Shown here piece by piece: positions 1-10,374 of a DNA stretch of 64,000 bases. The notes beneath the pieces were generated by a model that was not told the DNA's origin, searched no databases, and saw only the letters and a list, made by a program, of their open reading frames with translations. Within the stretch, counting starts at the first letter, position 1, and every line of letters starts with the position of its first letter. The stretch spans positions 434,001 through 498,000 of the forward strand of contig OZ025659.1 in the NCBI GenBank assembly GCA_964019335.1, written 5' to 3'. Both the position numbers and the translations under genes were made by a program. This DNA is from Diplonema japonicum. Its lineage: Eukaryota > Euglenozoa > Diplonemea > Diplonemida > Diplonemidae.

Positions 1-2
1 GT

Positions 3-641
3 ATTGTGTTCTTGGAATGCGCTGCAGGTGTGAAGGAAGGCGCACGCACAGGGCTGGCGTCCGTTGTAACAGGGTGCATGTTCCTCACCACAGTGGTTTT
101 GACACCAATCTTCCAGAACGTGCCTTTATGCGCGTCTGCAGGGCCGTTGGTGTTCATCGGGTGCCTTATGATGTCACATGTGGGCGAGATCGAATGGCAG
201 GACCTCAAACACGCACTGCCTGCATTCCTCACAATTCTCATGATGCCCTTCACATCCTCCATCACGCCGGGCATAGGGTTTGGGTTGGCTTTCTACGTGT
301 TGATTCGTGTTGTTGATTATGCACATGATGCTATCAGTGCGGTACTGTGCAGGCCTAAATGCGCGTTGCATGTTGCCACCGAAAAGGGGGATTTCAAGAA
401 GGTCAAAGATCTCTTGGTGAAGCACCCTGAGGCCCTTGACCACACGGATTCTAATGGGAATACCGCGCTTCATGTTGCAGTTCACCACAGTCAAATCTCC
501 ATCATCAGATGTCTTATGGAACACGGTGCGGACCTTGAAGCGGCGAACAACGACCTTCAAACACCGATGGACATTGCGCTCCACGTCTCGAAAGGCGGTA
601 TCTCACCCATCGTCAGGCTGTTGCAGAGTAAAATAAATTAA
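3..641 (+). CDS. AzgA-type purine permease C-terminus fused to ankyrin repeats (5' partial)
   Basis: The frame is open from the window edge, so the start is missing. The first ~110 residues match the last membrane segments of AzgA (NCS2-type adenine/guanine/hypoxanthine) permeases. Visible are the ECAAGVKEGARTGL stretch after the penultimate helices, then hydrophobic spans around VVTGCMFLTTVVLTPIF, PLVFIGCLMMSHVG and ALPAFLTILMMPFTSSI. Bacterial, plant and fungal members normally end soon after this. Here the chain continues about 95 residues past a short juxtamembrane linker as two to three ankyrin repeats (ALHVATEKGDFKKVKDLL, NGNTALHVAVHHSQISIIRC, LQTPMDIALHVSKGG). They would lie in the cytosol if the usual topology holds. 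Likely role: proton-coupled purine uptake, with a C-terminal protein-interaction module. The permease call rests on a partial domain. Confidence 0.8.
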   Translation: MVFLECAAGVKEGARTGLASVVTGCMFLTTVVLTPIFQNVPLCASAGPLVFIGCLMMSHVGEIEWQDLKHALPAFLTILMMPFTSSITPGIGFGLAFYVLIRVVDYAHDAISAVLCRPKCALHVATEKGDFKKVKDLLVKHPEALDHTDSNGNTALHVAVHHSQISIIRCLMEHGADLEAANNDLQTPMDIALHVSKGGISPIVRLLQSKIN

Positions 642-1405
642 TGGAAGGGGGTTTTTTTTTTTATAAAAGTGCGACATGAACAAGCATTTAAAAAAGGTGG
701 GAGGGGGAAATAATTTTTAAAAAAAAGAGAAAATTTTCCTCCTGAAGAGGTCAGGATTATATGGCGAGGGGAGGCTAAAAATGCACCCCCTCTTTCCCCC
801 CCTCTTAATTGCGTTCTTGGTTTATGGCTTTTTCTTTTTTTTTTTTTTGAAATTTTACAGCCATGCCTATCTGTTTTTAACGATCTGTTTTATTTTTTAT
901 TATTCTTTTGAAGAATCACCTTGCTATATATATATTTAAATATTTTTTTTTTATTCTGTGACCCCTATTTCTCTTTTTCTCATTCTTTTTTTTGTTCCCG
1001 TTTCAAAGAAAAAAAAAAAAGAAGAACGAGAAGGGAGGAGGCACAGCAAACTAAGCAAGTGGCAAGTGACCCCCCCGATATCAGATCTCTTTTTAATCCC
1101 TTGTGGAGGGGGGTGAGAAGAAAAAAAAAGAAACTATACATTTTCTATTTAAACAAAATAAAAAGCAAGAAGGGGAAAAAAGCTGATGGATGTCCCCCCC
1201 CCCCCCCCTAAAACACCCCTTTAAAAAACAAAGAAAATCCCCCCTTCTCCTGTCCTTCTGTGCAATTTTTTTTTCTTTTTTTCTCTTCTAAAAAGGTGGG
1301 TTGAAGCTTTCTTTTTATTCTTTTCCGTGGTGTTTGCTTTTTTTTTTTCTTTTTTTTTTTTTTCTGAAAAATCTCATAACCCTAAACTACAGAAAGCGGG
1401 GAGAA
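642..1405. other. Intergenic, homopolymer-rich
   Basis: AT-rich spacer with many A, T and C runs, including T-runs near 831 and 1340-1362 and a C-run near 1194-1208. The open frame at 921-1211 is made of these runs and shows no domain. I see no RNA gene. Confidence 0.6.
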
Positions 1406-1648
1406 ATGGATATTCAAGATATTGAAATGGTTCAGCGGCGAGAGGAGGATGAGGCCATGGTTATGATGAAGGAAGATTATGAGAGTGAAGAAGAAATCAC
1501 AGGCAGGTCCATGGGTGTGAACCTTTCTGAGCTTGATAAAAAGTACGACACGTGCAATGCAGTGATGTTGGGGGTGAAAATATGCTGCTTCACAGTGTCC
1601 ATTGCTACGATAGCTGTGGTGGCTGTTTTTCGTTCGGAAGGGAACTGA
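1406..1648 (+). CDS. Small single-pass membrane protein, 80 aa
   Basis: The ATG at 1406 follows a purine-rich context (GGGAGAA). The reading frame extends upstream only through a T/C-run that would encode poly-Phe/Leu, so I start here. Residues 1-50 are very acidic with many Met and Glu. Residues ~53-76 form one hydrophobic segment (VMLGVKICCFTVSIATIAVV) close to the C-terminus, which ends RSEGN. That layout suggests a tail-anchored protein with a cytosolic acidic head. No family recognised. An exon could be missing. Confidence 0.5.
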   Translation: MDIQDIEMVQRREEDEAMVMMKEDYESEEEITGRSMGVNLSELDKKYDTCNAVMLGVKICCFTVSIATIAVVAVFRSEGN

Positions 1649-1726
1649 GTGGGGGGGAAGAAGAAAAAAAAAGAGAGAGAACCAAACTGCAAGGGGACAA
1701 TCCTTCCTTTGGGTCTCTCGGTATTT

Positions 1727-1772
<46 letters not shown>

Positions 1773-2136
1773 ATGTAATACACAGAAAGGGGAACTCCCC
1801 TCCCCTCCCTTCGATTCACCCATTATTCCAAAGCTTTCACACATTTCTTTTTTCCCCTTGCTTGGCAAGGGAAACAAAAACAGTACAAAACAAAAAGTCG
1901 GGGGAACAAAGCTTTGTTCGGCCTCTGCAGCATGGATAAAACCCGGCTTTTGCACTTTTTTTTTATACGCCATATGCACCCCCCCCCCCCCACCACCACC
2001 ACACCATATCTAACTCCTCACAACTCCACCAAACTTCTTTTTGGGTAAAATGGCGTGCAAACCCACAAAGGGCGTCGCCGGCTTACGTAGTTTTTAAAAA
2101 AACTTTCTTACCCCCACCCATTACTGAATTTCAACA
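1649..2136. other. Intergenic with long T-run
   Basis: Contains a ~36-base T-run (1732-1767) and a C-run at 1979-1990. The apparent 153- and 124-residue frames across it are runs of Phe or Lys. It presumably holds the 3' UTR of the small membrane gene and the 5' UTR of the next gene. Confidence 0.6.
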
Positions 2137-4806
2137 ATGTCATCCAAGGGAGATATGGAGGTTTCGAACTCCTCGTTCCTCTCTGACAGATGGGAAGAAG
2201 GCAACCGTGCATGGGAGGCTGAGGTCGACGGCGTGACGGGTGGCGGGAGGGTCAGGTTCGCCGCCGACAGAGAAGACGGGAGCGAAAGGGAAGAAGAAGA
2301 GGCCCTACTGCGAGAACTGGCCGCCGACTCCAGCACGGAACCCAACGAAGAAGAAGAAGATGAAGAAGACGCAACACCACTGGCTGTAGTGGGCAACGTC
2401 CCGATAAACATCCGTGCCATCTCCAACACAGAGCTCCTCAAGGTGACCCCGGAAGATCTCGCCATGGAGTTCGAAGAGCGAATCGCACAAGTAGGATGGG
2501 AACTAGACGAGGCACGCGATGCACAGATTGAAATAGAACGCAACTGGAACGCAAAATACAAGGAATTGATGGTAAAGTACGAGCTACAAGACACGGAACT
2601 CTCCACCTCCCGAGGCCACGTCCAGGAGCTGACCGAGAAAATATCGAACTACAAAAAAAACCTGTGGATGCAAGCGGTTGACATCGACACCATCAAGATG
2701 GTAGAAGACGAGGTGAAGGAAGCAGTAGCCGAACGAGAGAAGGATCTTTTAAACCTCCGCATAGTCAAAAACGAGGAGATAAGATTGATCAGACAGCACC
2801 ATCAACGGGATCTCGATGAAGTATCACAAGCTCTTATAACACGTCTTGAGGAATCCCACAGCTTTTTGAAACAAAAGCGTGCGTTGCTCCCGGACATGGA
2901 CGACGCTAGCGACGACGAAAATCCTTACAACAGCATAAAAACAGACGTGAATCACACAACGCTCGGCGACCCCATTCAAATCTTGAATCTTCTGAAAAAG
3001 GTCACAGGGAAACCGGTCCACGACATTGTGTACGGCGCTGAGAAAAACGCTGGTATTGATACCCCTCTTGCAGAGTATAAAGAAAGAGAGCTCAAGCTTG
3101 TCAATGATCACATTGGGAAGACCCCGGCAGAGGTATCGGACGAGAAGAAAAAAGATCTGGCCGAACGTTTCGAAAATGCGAGAAAACTCCGCGCGGACGT
3201 TTTAGAAAACCTCACCGGCGATCTCGCAAACCAATTCACGGAATATCACAAAACCGAAACAGAAAGGGAACACCGCGCAGTAGAGAATTTCGCCATAATC
3301 GACGTACTGGAAGACCCGATCTTTTCGGTTTTGCTGGAATCCTCAAGATTCGGCGAAAAATTTGAAAACGTAATCCGGGAAAACGAGTTGTTAAAATCCC
3401 GTCTCCACGTCATCGGTGGAACAAAAAGCTCCGGGCTGGGATTGAAAGAACTAGAAGACAGAAAGCTGGAGCTAAAAGACATGGTGGAAAAACTCGAAAC
3501 AACCGCAGAGAAGCTAAACCGTCAATGTGTCAAACTCGAAGAACAGAAAACCGATCTAAAAGGAATACGTAAAGAGATAGCAGACGAGATCCAATCGATG
3601 TCTGAAACAATTGGAGGCGGTATGACTGAAGAACTAGGCCGTGTCGTTGGGAGTGAAAGCGACAGCGATGACACAACTTCTATCAATGAAGAAGACAGTT
3701 TTGAAAACGATCATTTCAACCCTGAACACGAGCCTGTCCTGGACCAGATAGCCGGTGTCGAATTCCTAGTTGAAGAGCCCGAGGAGGAAACCAAAACCCA
3801 ACACGAGCTGGAACAAAAACAATTCGCCGCCACCATGCGCAAGGAAGCCCACGTTTCATCCCTAGTTGAACAAATCCTTCAATATCTTGAATGCGGGGCG
3901 ACGATCTACCGCGTTCAGTCCGGGCAGATCTCTAAGGACTTCGCATACCTCACCGGAAACCGGTCGGTTATCAATATCTGTCAGATTCAAGAGGGCAAAC
4001 CCAACAGAAAAGCCACCATCGAGCTGATCATGCTCAAGGATATCAAGTCGATACTGATGGGCCAGTACACAGAGGGTTACAAAAGATTCGTGAAGGAATA
4101 TAAGGAGAATAAGATAATAGATCCCAACGAGCTACACAAGGTATCATACTTATTTAAAAAAAAAAAAAGTAAAAATAAATTTAAAAAAAAAATCCAGGTA
4201 CCGAAAGAAAATGGTGACGGTATTGAAGTTTACAACACTGGGATGTATTTCTATCGGAGTATATCTCTGAGGATGAGGAAGGGGAAGGTATTTTTTTTTT
4301 TTGTTGTTTTTTTTTAACAGGTAACAAATCTTTTTTTTTTTTCCCTTCAGACGTTCAATTTCATAGCGAACACTGATAACGACTTTGAGACGTGGACGGT
4401 TGGGTTACACCGCATCACCACGTTGGTGCCGCGTTACGAAAAGGGGTTAGAAACCATACCTTTTATGAGGGGCTACGAGGTGCTGAACCCCGATGAAAAA
4501 GCCTTCTGCGAAACATCTCACACACCTCCTTTGCTGTACCTCAACGCCAAGATGCAATGCATGAAACAGGAGTACAAGCACTATCTAACCTTGTACGACG
4601 TCAGGACGCTTTCGGGGTTCGATCTGCTGCATTCTCAAAAGGTTTTCGAGCTCTGGTTGTTGATGAGCTGGCTCGAGAAACGTTTCGTGTACCAAATAAA
4701 ATACCTGGAGATTTTCCCAGAGGAGGCCAGCAACCTTGTTGCGGAAATCGATGCCGCGAGGCAGAAGGAGAGAAAACAAGAAACCGATAGACTGCTGCAC
4801 GCTTAG
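2137..4806 (+). CDS. Coiled-coil protein with C-terminal PH-like domain, 849 aa, 3 exons
   Basis: Exons 2137-4140, 4198-4287 and 4351-4806 join in frame. Intron 1 is GTATCA...TCCAG and A-rich. Intron 2 is T-rich and holds an internal AG-GT that could be an alternative acceptor. The N-terminal ~80 residues are acidic and low-complexity. Residues ~95-520 are heptad-rich and probably coiled coil, with another acidic patch near 505-560. Residues ~570-720 look like a PH-superfamily fold: strands around ATIYRVQSGQISKDFAYLTG, then after the introns TFNFIANTDNDFETWTVGLHRI, where the conserved Trp of the last PH helix is present. The ~110 residues after that are helical. A membrane- or cytoskeleton-linked scaffold is plausible, but no family is identified. 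Translating the A-rich intron 1 would add a false poly-Lys insert. Confidence 0.75.
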
Positions 4807-4923
4807 AGTTTTTGTATTCTTCCCTCTTTTTTTTTTTATCCTTTTTTTATTTTTCCCTCTCCAAAAAAAAAAGGGGGGAAAAAAAAAAAGGCCAAAAAAA
4901 AAAAAAATGTACAAAGACCTAAA

Positions 4924-7083
4924 ATGCCACCCACAACCTTTACAGTCTCTGCGGTAAGTTTTCTCTCGAAACTGAGGGATTGTGCAACATGCAAGGAGCT
5001 CCTTGCCCTCTCAAGACAGAAACACTCTTCTTCACGGCTGAACAACATGGAGATAGACCATCTGGTTGCCTTCGGGATCAAAAAACTGGAGGACCCCCGC
5101 GAGACACCTGACTTTAAAGAAATCATGGACGACATCTGGACCCGCTACGGGAAGGAACTTGACAAGTACCAACCGAGAAACGTAGCATCGATTCTCCGCG
5201 GCTTCATCGCGGTGAAGCATAAAAAGACAACAGAGGCATGGGAACAAGGTGTCAAGGGGATACAACGAAACGGCGTGAAATTCCTCGCAACTGAAACAAC
5301 AGGGTCGCTGCTCAGCATCGGCGCCGATCTAAACCGACAGGAGTTTCTGGGCATGGTCTGCGAAGATTTCAGCGTGAAATCCTTTCGGTACGAAACACAT
5401 CTTCCATCAGTTTTGATTTCCTTTTTACGAGTCGTCGCGCTGGCGCAATCAACACCGCATACCCACAACCGTATTTTCGAGAAAATCTCAAAATACATAT
5501 CTAAACGCCAATTTCGAAAACTGAACCCGTCTCGTCAGGGTTTGTTCCTATGGTGCCAGGCTAAGTCGAACCTCGAATCGGGGCGAGCCATCTTGAAACA
5601 CCTCGCGCCGATGGTTGCAGGTTACATCGTGAACAACTATAAAGCAAAGGATTTCTCGCTGGTTCTTTGGGCGTACGCGACCGCAATGATCGTTTCAAGA
5701 GAGCTTCTTGACAAGTCCGAGTTGTACATCAAACTGACAAATTTGTCAAAATTTGAAGGGCAATCACTGTCGATGGCGCTGTGGGGGTGGAGGACGCTAA
5801 ACCCTGAAAAGGAAGAACTACTACAAACCGCTGTCATGGAGAAGTCAAAACACAAGCAAGGCCGGGGGCTGGGGACCATCGCCCTGTCCGTTTCAAGCAA
5901 ACGCAAAGGGGACTGCAAGAATTCTGACCAAGTGATGCAAAACACCATTTCGCAGGTTTCCGACAACACCCCTATGAAAGAGCTCTCCATGATCATACAT
6001 GCCATGAGCAAGGCAGGCTGGGATGTGACTGTCTTCACAGACATCATAAAATCCCGATGGGACGAAGTATCAGGACAAACCCTTGCACAAATTGTTACAG
6101 CGTTCTCTCGAACAACAGACACGACCATCATAAACAGTCTCAACGACAAGGTGTCGGTCGATACGCTTCGGACCATGTCCTTGCATGACATCCAAGTGGT
6201 CTTGCTGGCCTTGGCATCGATGAAAAAGGCGGACTCAAAATGGTTCCAGCTCTCTGAGCATCACACCGAACACTTGTTTTCGTCTCTCTCCCCCTCAAAC
6301 CTGCGCCACGCCTCTCTCGTACTGTGGGCCTGCATCAAGGCTAAAGTAACCTCTTCTCCTCTAATCGACATGGTTGAGGAGTATTATGTGAAATACGGGC
6401 TGCAACCGAACGTCAATGTGCTTCCTTTAACCGAGTACAGCGCTGTGGTGTCTAGTATGATCAAGCTTCACGTGAGCAGTACCCGTTTGCTGAACTTAGT
6501 AAACATGAAAATACTTTCTGTGACCAGCGCGACGAGGAGACATCCAAACTTCGCGAAGGATGTAGCGGACCTCTTGGTGTCTTGTAGGTTGGCCAAGTTC
6601 AAAAGCGGCAGCAACATAGTTAAAGCCGCCATGGAATGCGATATAGAAAAGCTTGGGTTTCAAGAAATCGCGAGGCTGGCCTCCAGTTTGGTGGCGGTCG
6701 GGAAGATTTCCAGTGCAACGCTGCGACGCGTGGAGACAGCCGTTCTTAATGAAACCTGGCCGAGAACACCAATCCGGGCAGAGGCGCTCACATTGCTCTG
6801 CAAAGATCTCATTAAACACGGCTACGGCGGATATAAGGGGATCTACTTCAAGCTGCGTTCCTTCATCATGGGGAACGACCTGCTTAAACAGCTTAGCACA
6901 AAGGGGATCGTCAACTTTGTGACTGTACTGAGCACAACTTCACTGTTGACACCCGAGAACACGTCGAAATGCGAAGAAGCAGTCAAACAGAAAGAGGACA
7001 GGTTTACAAGAAACGAAATCAAAGCCATTTCAAAGATGCTCAAGAGAAGCGGGGAAGTCGTAACTGCTGCTGCAGAACGTTGA
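4924..7083 (+). CDS. Helical-repeat protein, probably organellar RNA-binding, 719 aa
   Basis: Single long exon; the ATG at 4924 is the first in frame. The protein is built of degenerate helical repeats with a recurring Leu-Trp-Ala signature: GLFLWCQAKS, LVLWAYATAMIV, MALWGWRTL, LVLWACIKA. Repeats of this style occur in octotricopeptide/heptatricopeptide and FASTK-related proteins that bind mitochondrial or plastid RNA. No RAP domain is visible at the C-terminus. A C-terminal extension or exon is possible, but the frame ends cleanly. The N-terminus (residues 1-30) is poor in acidic residues and could be a mitochondrial presequence. The function is inferred from repeat style only. Confidence 0.65.
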   Translation: MPPTTFTVSAVSFLSKLRDCATCKELLALSRQKHSSSRLNNMEIDHLVAFGIKKLEDPRETPDFKEIMDDIWTRYGKELDKYQPRNVASILRGFIAVKHKKTTEAWEQGVKGIQRNGVKFLATETTGSLLSIGADLNRQEFLGMVCEDFSVKSFRYETHLPSVLISFLRVVALAQSTPHTHNRIFEKISKYISKRQFRKLNPSRQGLFLWCQAKSNLESGRAILKHLAPMVAGYIVNNYKAKDFSLVLWAYATAMIVSRELLDKSELYIKLTNLSKFEGQSLSMALWGWRTLNPEKEELLQTAVMEKSKHKQGRGLGTIALSVSSKRKGDCKNSDQVMQNTISQVSDNTPMKELSMIIHAMSKAGWDVTVFTDIIKSRWDEVSGQTLAQIVTAFSRTTDTTIINSLNDKVSVDTLRTMSLHDIQVVLLALASMKKADSKWFQLSEHHTEHLFSSLSPSNLRHASLVLWACIKAKVTSSPLIDMVEEYYVKYGLQPNVNVLPLTEYSAVVSSMIKLHVSSTRLLNLVNMKILSVTSATRRHPNFAKDVADLLVSCRLAKFKSGSNIVKAAMECDIEKLGFQEIARLASSLVAVGKISSATLRRVETAVLNETWPRTPIRAEALTLLCKDLIKHGYGGYKGIYFKLRSFIMGNDLLKQLSTKGIVNFVTVLSTTSLLTPENTSKCEEAVKQKEDRFTRNEIKAISKMLKRSGEVVTAAAER

Positions 7084-7213
7084 AGGAAAAAAAAAAAAAA
7101 AAAAAAGAAGAAGAAGAAAAAATCTGTATTCCCCCTCCTGTAACTCTCTAAAATAAACTTTGGAAAAAAAAAAAAAAAAGGCGGGGGGTTGGATTTTTTT
7201 TACATAAAAGAAT

Positions 7214-7477
7214 ATGAAGGCAACGGCGGTGCTGTTGGCAAAGGAGCGGAGGTCGTGGCTGACACGGTGGAAACACCGCATGATGCTCAAGGTCTACCAG
7301 AACTACTGGTCGCTGTCGCCGGAACTGAACCACACCTTCGACACGAGCAGAGATTTCATGTTGCAAAGAATGGACACCACCGAGGGTGAGGCACAGGCGG
7401 GGAAGTATGTTACGTCGGAAATGAACCAGTTCGACGCTTCCTTCAAGGCAAATTCGTATGCTGAAAAAAACAACAAC

Positions 7478-7513
<36 letters not shown>

Positions 7514-8116
7514 CAGAGTTGTTTCGAAATCTCGAGTGATCAGTATGACTCCCATGGAGGCATACGAATCAGGTCAGAAACCCGCCCCCGGTGAGATGCA
7601 ATTCGTTCTTCCGAGAAAATGCACTTTCTACGATGCGGACACAAAATCCACACGATTCACAGTAGCACCGTTCTGGTGGAACATGATTCCCGGTGATGAA
7701 GGTCTTCAGGTAGACACGGCGTCGTACTACACTGGTGACGGGACGAGACAGGTGTTGGAGCCCACCATTGATAACATGCTACACGGGGACAACAAAGGCG
7801 AGACGTTCCTCCCCGCCACACCCGAGGAGGCTGCTGAGCTTGAAGCCGAGCAGAAATACGAGCGAGATGTTCGCAATTCCATGATGAAAGCTGTCGCAGA
7901 CCTCAACATAGTAGAGGTCCCCCCTTACTACATTATGGGCCAACGTACTTGGAACAATGTGATGCCTTGGTATGCGTGGGAAAAAAAAAAAAAAAAAAAA
8001 ACAACAAAAAAAAAAAAAAAAGGTACAAAGCGAAAGCCGCGAAAGGCACCCTCACACAGCAGGAAGAGAGCTCTCAGTCTTGGGACATGCTCGTCGCATG
8101 GAAGGACAAGGCGTAG
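7214..8116 (+). CDS. Orphan protein, 262 aa, 3 exons with poly(A) introns
   Basis: Exons 7214-7455, 7517-7969 and 8023-8116 join in frame. Both introns (7456-7516 and 7970-8022) begin GTATGC and are almost pure A before CACAG or AAAAG. Splicing intron 2 restores a tail reading MPWYKAKAAKGTLTQQEESS and a stop, which unspliced translation destroys. The protein is soluble. It starts MKATAVLLAKERRSWLTRWK, basic and able to form an amphipathic helix, as in mitochondrial presequences. The middle is rich in Trp, Tyr and Pro (FTVAPFWWNMIPGDEG). No family recognised. A lineage-specific subunit of a mitochondrial complex is possible but only a guess. Confidence 0.6.
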
Positions 8117-8704
8117 AAAAGGTGGGATTGGGAGGGGGTTTTTTTTTCTTTGGTCCTGTAGTGTGTGTTTTTTTTTTTTTTTTATCCGGAAGTGTGTTGT
8201 GACTTTTTTTTATTTGGAAGAAATGTGGGGATGGGGGACAGATGGAGTGTAAAAGAGTAAAAGGTCGCTTGATATTCTTTTGTGAAAGGGTAGAGGAGGG
8301 GCAGAAGGGGTACCTACTACCACGTTATTCATTTCTCATTATTTTTTTTATATAATTCCTCTGCTGTTCTCACACCTCCCTCGCCCTTTCCTTGGGTGCT
8401 TACTCAAAGAAGAGAAAAAAAAGAAAAAAGAGACTTTGCTCTCTCGTAGTTTTTTTCTTTTTTCCATATGTTCCTTCCTTGTCCCCCCCCTTTCCATTCT
8501 CTTCCAGAATTAAGAAAAAAAAAACGATCAAGAAAATGTAAAATTCTTTTTATTTTTATTTTTTTTGTCCTCTTTATTTTTTTTTCCCCTTCTATTCCCC
8601 CCTTCTTTCTATTGTTTCATCTTTCAAGTTGGTCCGCTCCCTTTAAAAAACCCCCCCTCATTTAACAAACAGAGTACACAAGAAAGGGGAGAAGAAGAGA
8701 AAAA
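8117..8704. other. Intergenic upstream of TEP1
   Basis: T-, A- and C-run spacer. No gene seen. The last ~80 bases, a pyrimidine run then AACAAACAGAGTACACAAG before the ATG, would suit a 5' UTR with a splice acceptor. Confidence 0.5.
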
Positions 8705-10339
8705 ATGGAAGCAATGGTGCAAGGAAGTGCAGTGAAACAAGTAAAACTGCAACTCCTGTCGCAGGTGTGCGCGTCCTTGATCAAGGAGCCCAACTACAAC
8801 GAACTGAACTCCGTAACAGGGAGGATCAAAGAGCTGGTGGAAAAGCTCTCGACCACAAACCCAGAGTTCATCCTGAAGCTTGCGCTGTACTTGAGGTCAG
8901 ATCTTAACATCAGAGGGACAGCTAACTTTATCGCAGCTCTTGCATCCACCATCCCTTCATGCATGCCCTATCTGAGAGCATACATACCAAAAATCGTCAA
9001 TCTCCCAACGGACTGGGTTCAAATCGCTCAAATGGCGCAGGGCATCCTTCAGAACCGCGTGCTCTGTTCGGAAGGGTCACCCGATATTAAGGGGCTTCCC
9101 ACGTCTCTTAGAAAAGCTTTAAAAGACAAGTTCCCGGAGTTCTCGGAGTACCAGCTGGCCAAGCACAACAAGGAGAACGCGATGCTGAGGAAAAACAGGA
9201 AGCAACGCCTTGCGAAACGCAAACGTGGTGAGGATGAGAATGATCCCGATGACGACGACGATGATAGTCTAAAGCAGTTCACTCTAAAGCGGCTGATCCG
9301 GATGCTGCACATCTCCGAGCCTGCCTACCACGTCATGTGCATTACCGGGCAGCGGTACCCCGAGAACGAGGAAGCATTCAAGTCTTCAAACTTGCAAGAA
9401 ACTCTTGCCTTTGAGCCCGAACGTGCCTCGAAGCGAATGCGCCTTGCTATCCCCGCCACGTGGGAAGTCCAGCTCTCCGAGAAGGGCAACACCTCGGCGT
9501 CGTGGGAAGCACTCCTCGACATGTCCCCGCCGCTCCCCTTCATGGCCATGCTGCGCAACATCAGGAACTTCATCCTCACAGGTATCACACCTGAACATCA
9601 TAAGAAAGTCCTTGACCGTCTACGCAACCCCGACCAGGTCGCCAACTCCCGTCTCTTCCCCTTCCGCTTCTTCTCCGCCTACGAAGCCATCCGTATCGAC
9701 CTCTCCACCATTTTCCGACCGCCAGCAGATCCAAAAGGCGGGAAGAAGGGTGGTAAAAAAGGAGGAAAAGGCTCCAAGGGTGGCAAAGGCAAAGGTGGCA
9801 AAGGAAACGAGCCCGAAGTATGGAGGAAACCTGCGAAGGTATTTGTTCCCACGGTGATGCCCACCACCAGCACGCTGACCGATTACCAAGAGGCGTTAGA
9901 CTGCGCTGTGAAGCACGCGACAGTGCACAACATCAAACCCATCTACGGGCGGACCGTCGTCATGTGCAACGTGAAGGAGAGTTTGAACTCCCCAGTGACA
10001 GCATCGGGTGCAAAGAATGTAGGATCAGTACGAACCATGCGTGAGGTGGCCCTCCTAATGGCGCTCATGTTCAAATATTCGTGTGAGGAGTGCGAGCTTC
10101 GCCTGTACGACTCCGAGACAGGCCAGTCGAAGACAGTCACGTCCCTCCAGGTATGCTGAAGACGACTACAGCCCACCACATCCACAGGACGGCACCATTC
10201 TGAAGAACATGCAGCACATCAATGACACCGTGGCGGAAATGCACCAGAAGGCGGTGGCAAACCCCGATGCAAAGGGGATGAAATTCCCGTTCGATTTGCT
10301 CAACAACGTGCTGAGGGACGAGGTGTGGCTCTACACGGG

Positions 10340-10374
<35 letters not shown>

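Noticed and set aside
921-1211. 96-codon + frame in the first spacer
   Set aside because: Composed of homopolymer-encoded Phe, Lys and Pro, with no domain.
7458-8252. Single 264-codon frame with poly-lysine tracts
   Set aside because: The Lys tracts are A-rich introns. The spliced three-exon model gives a coherent protein and different termini.
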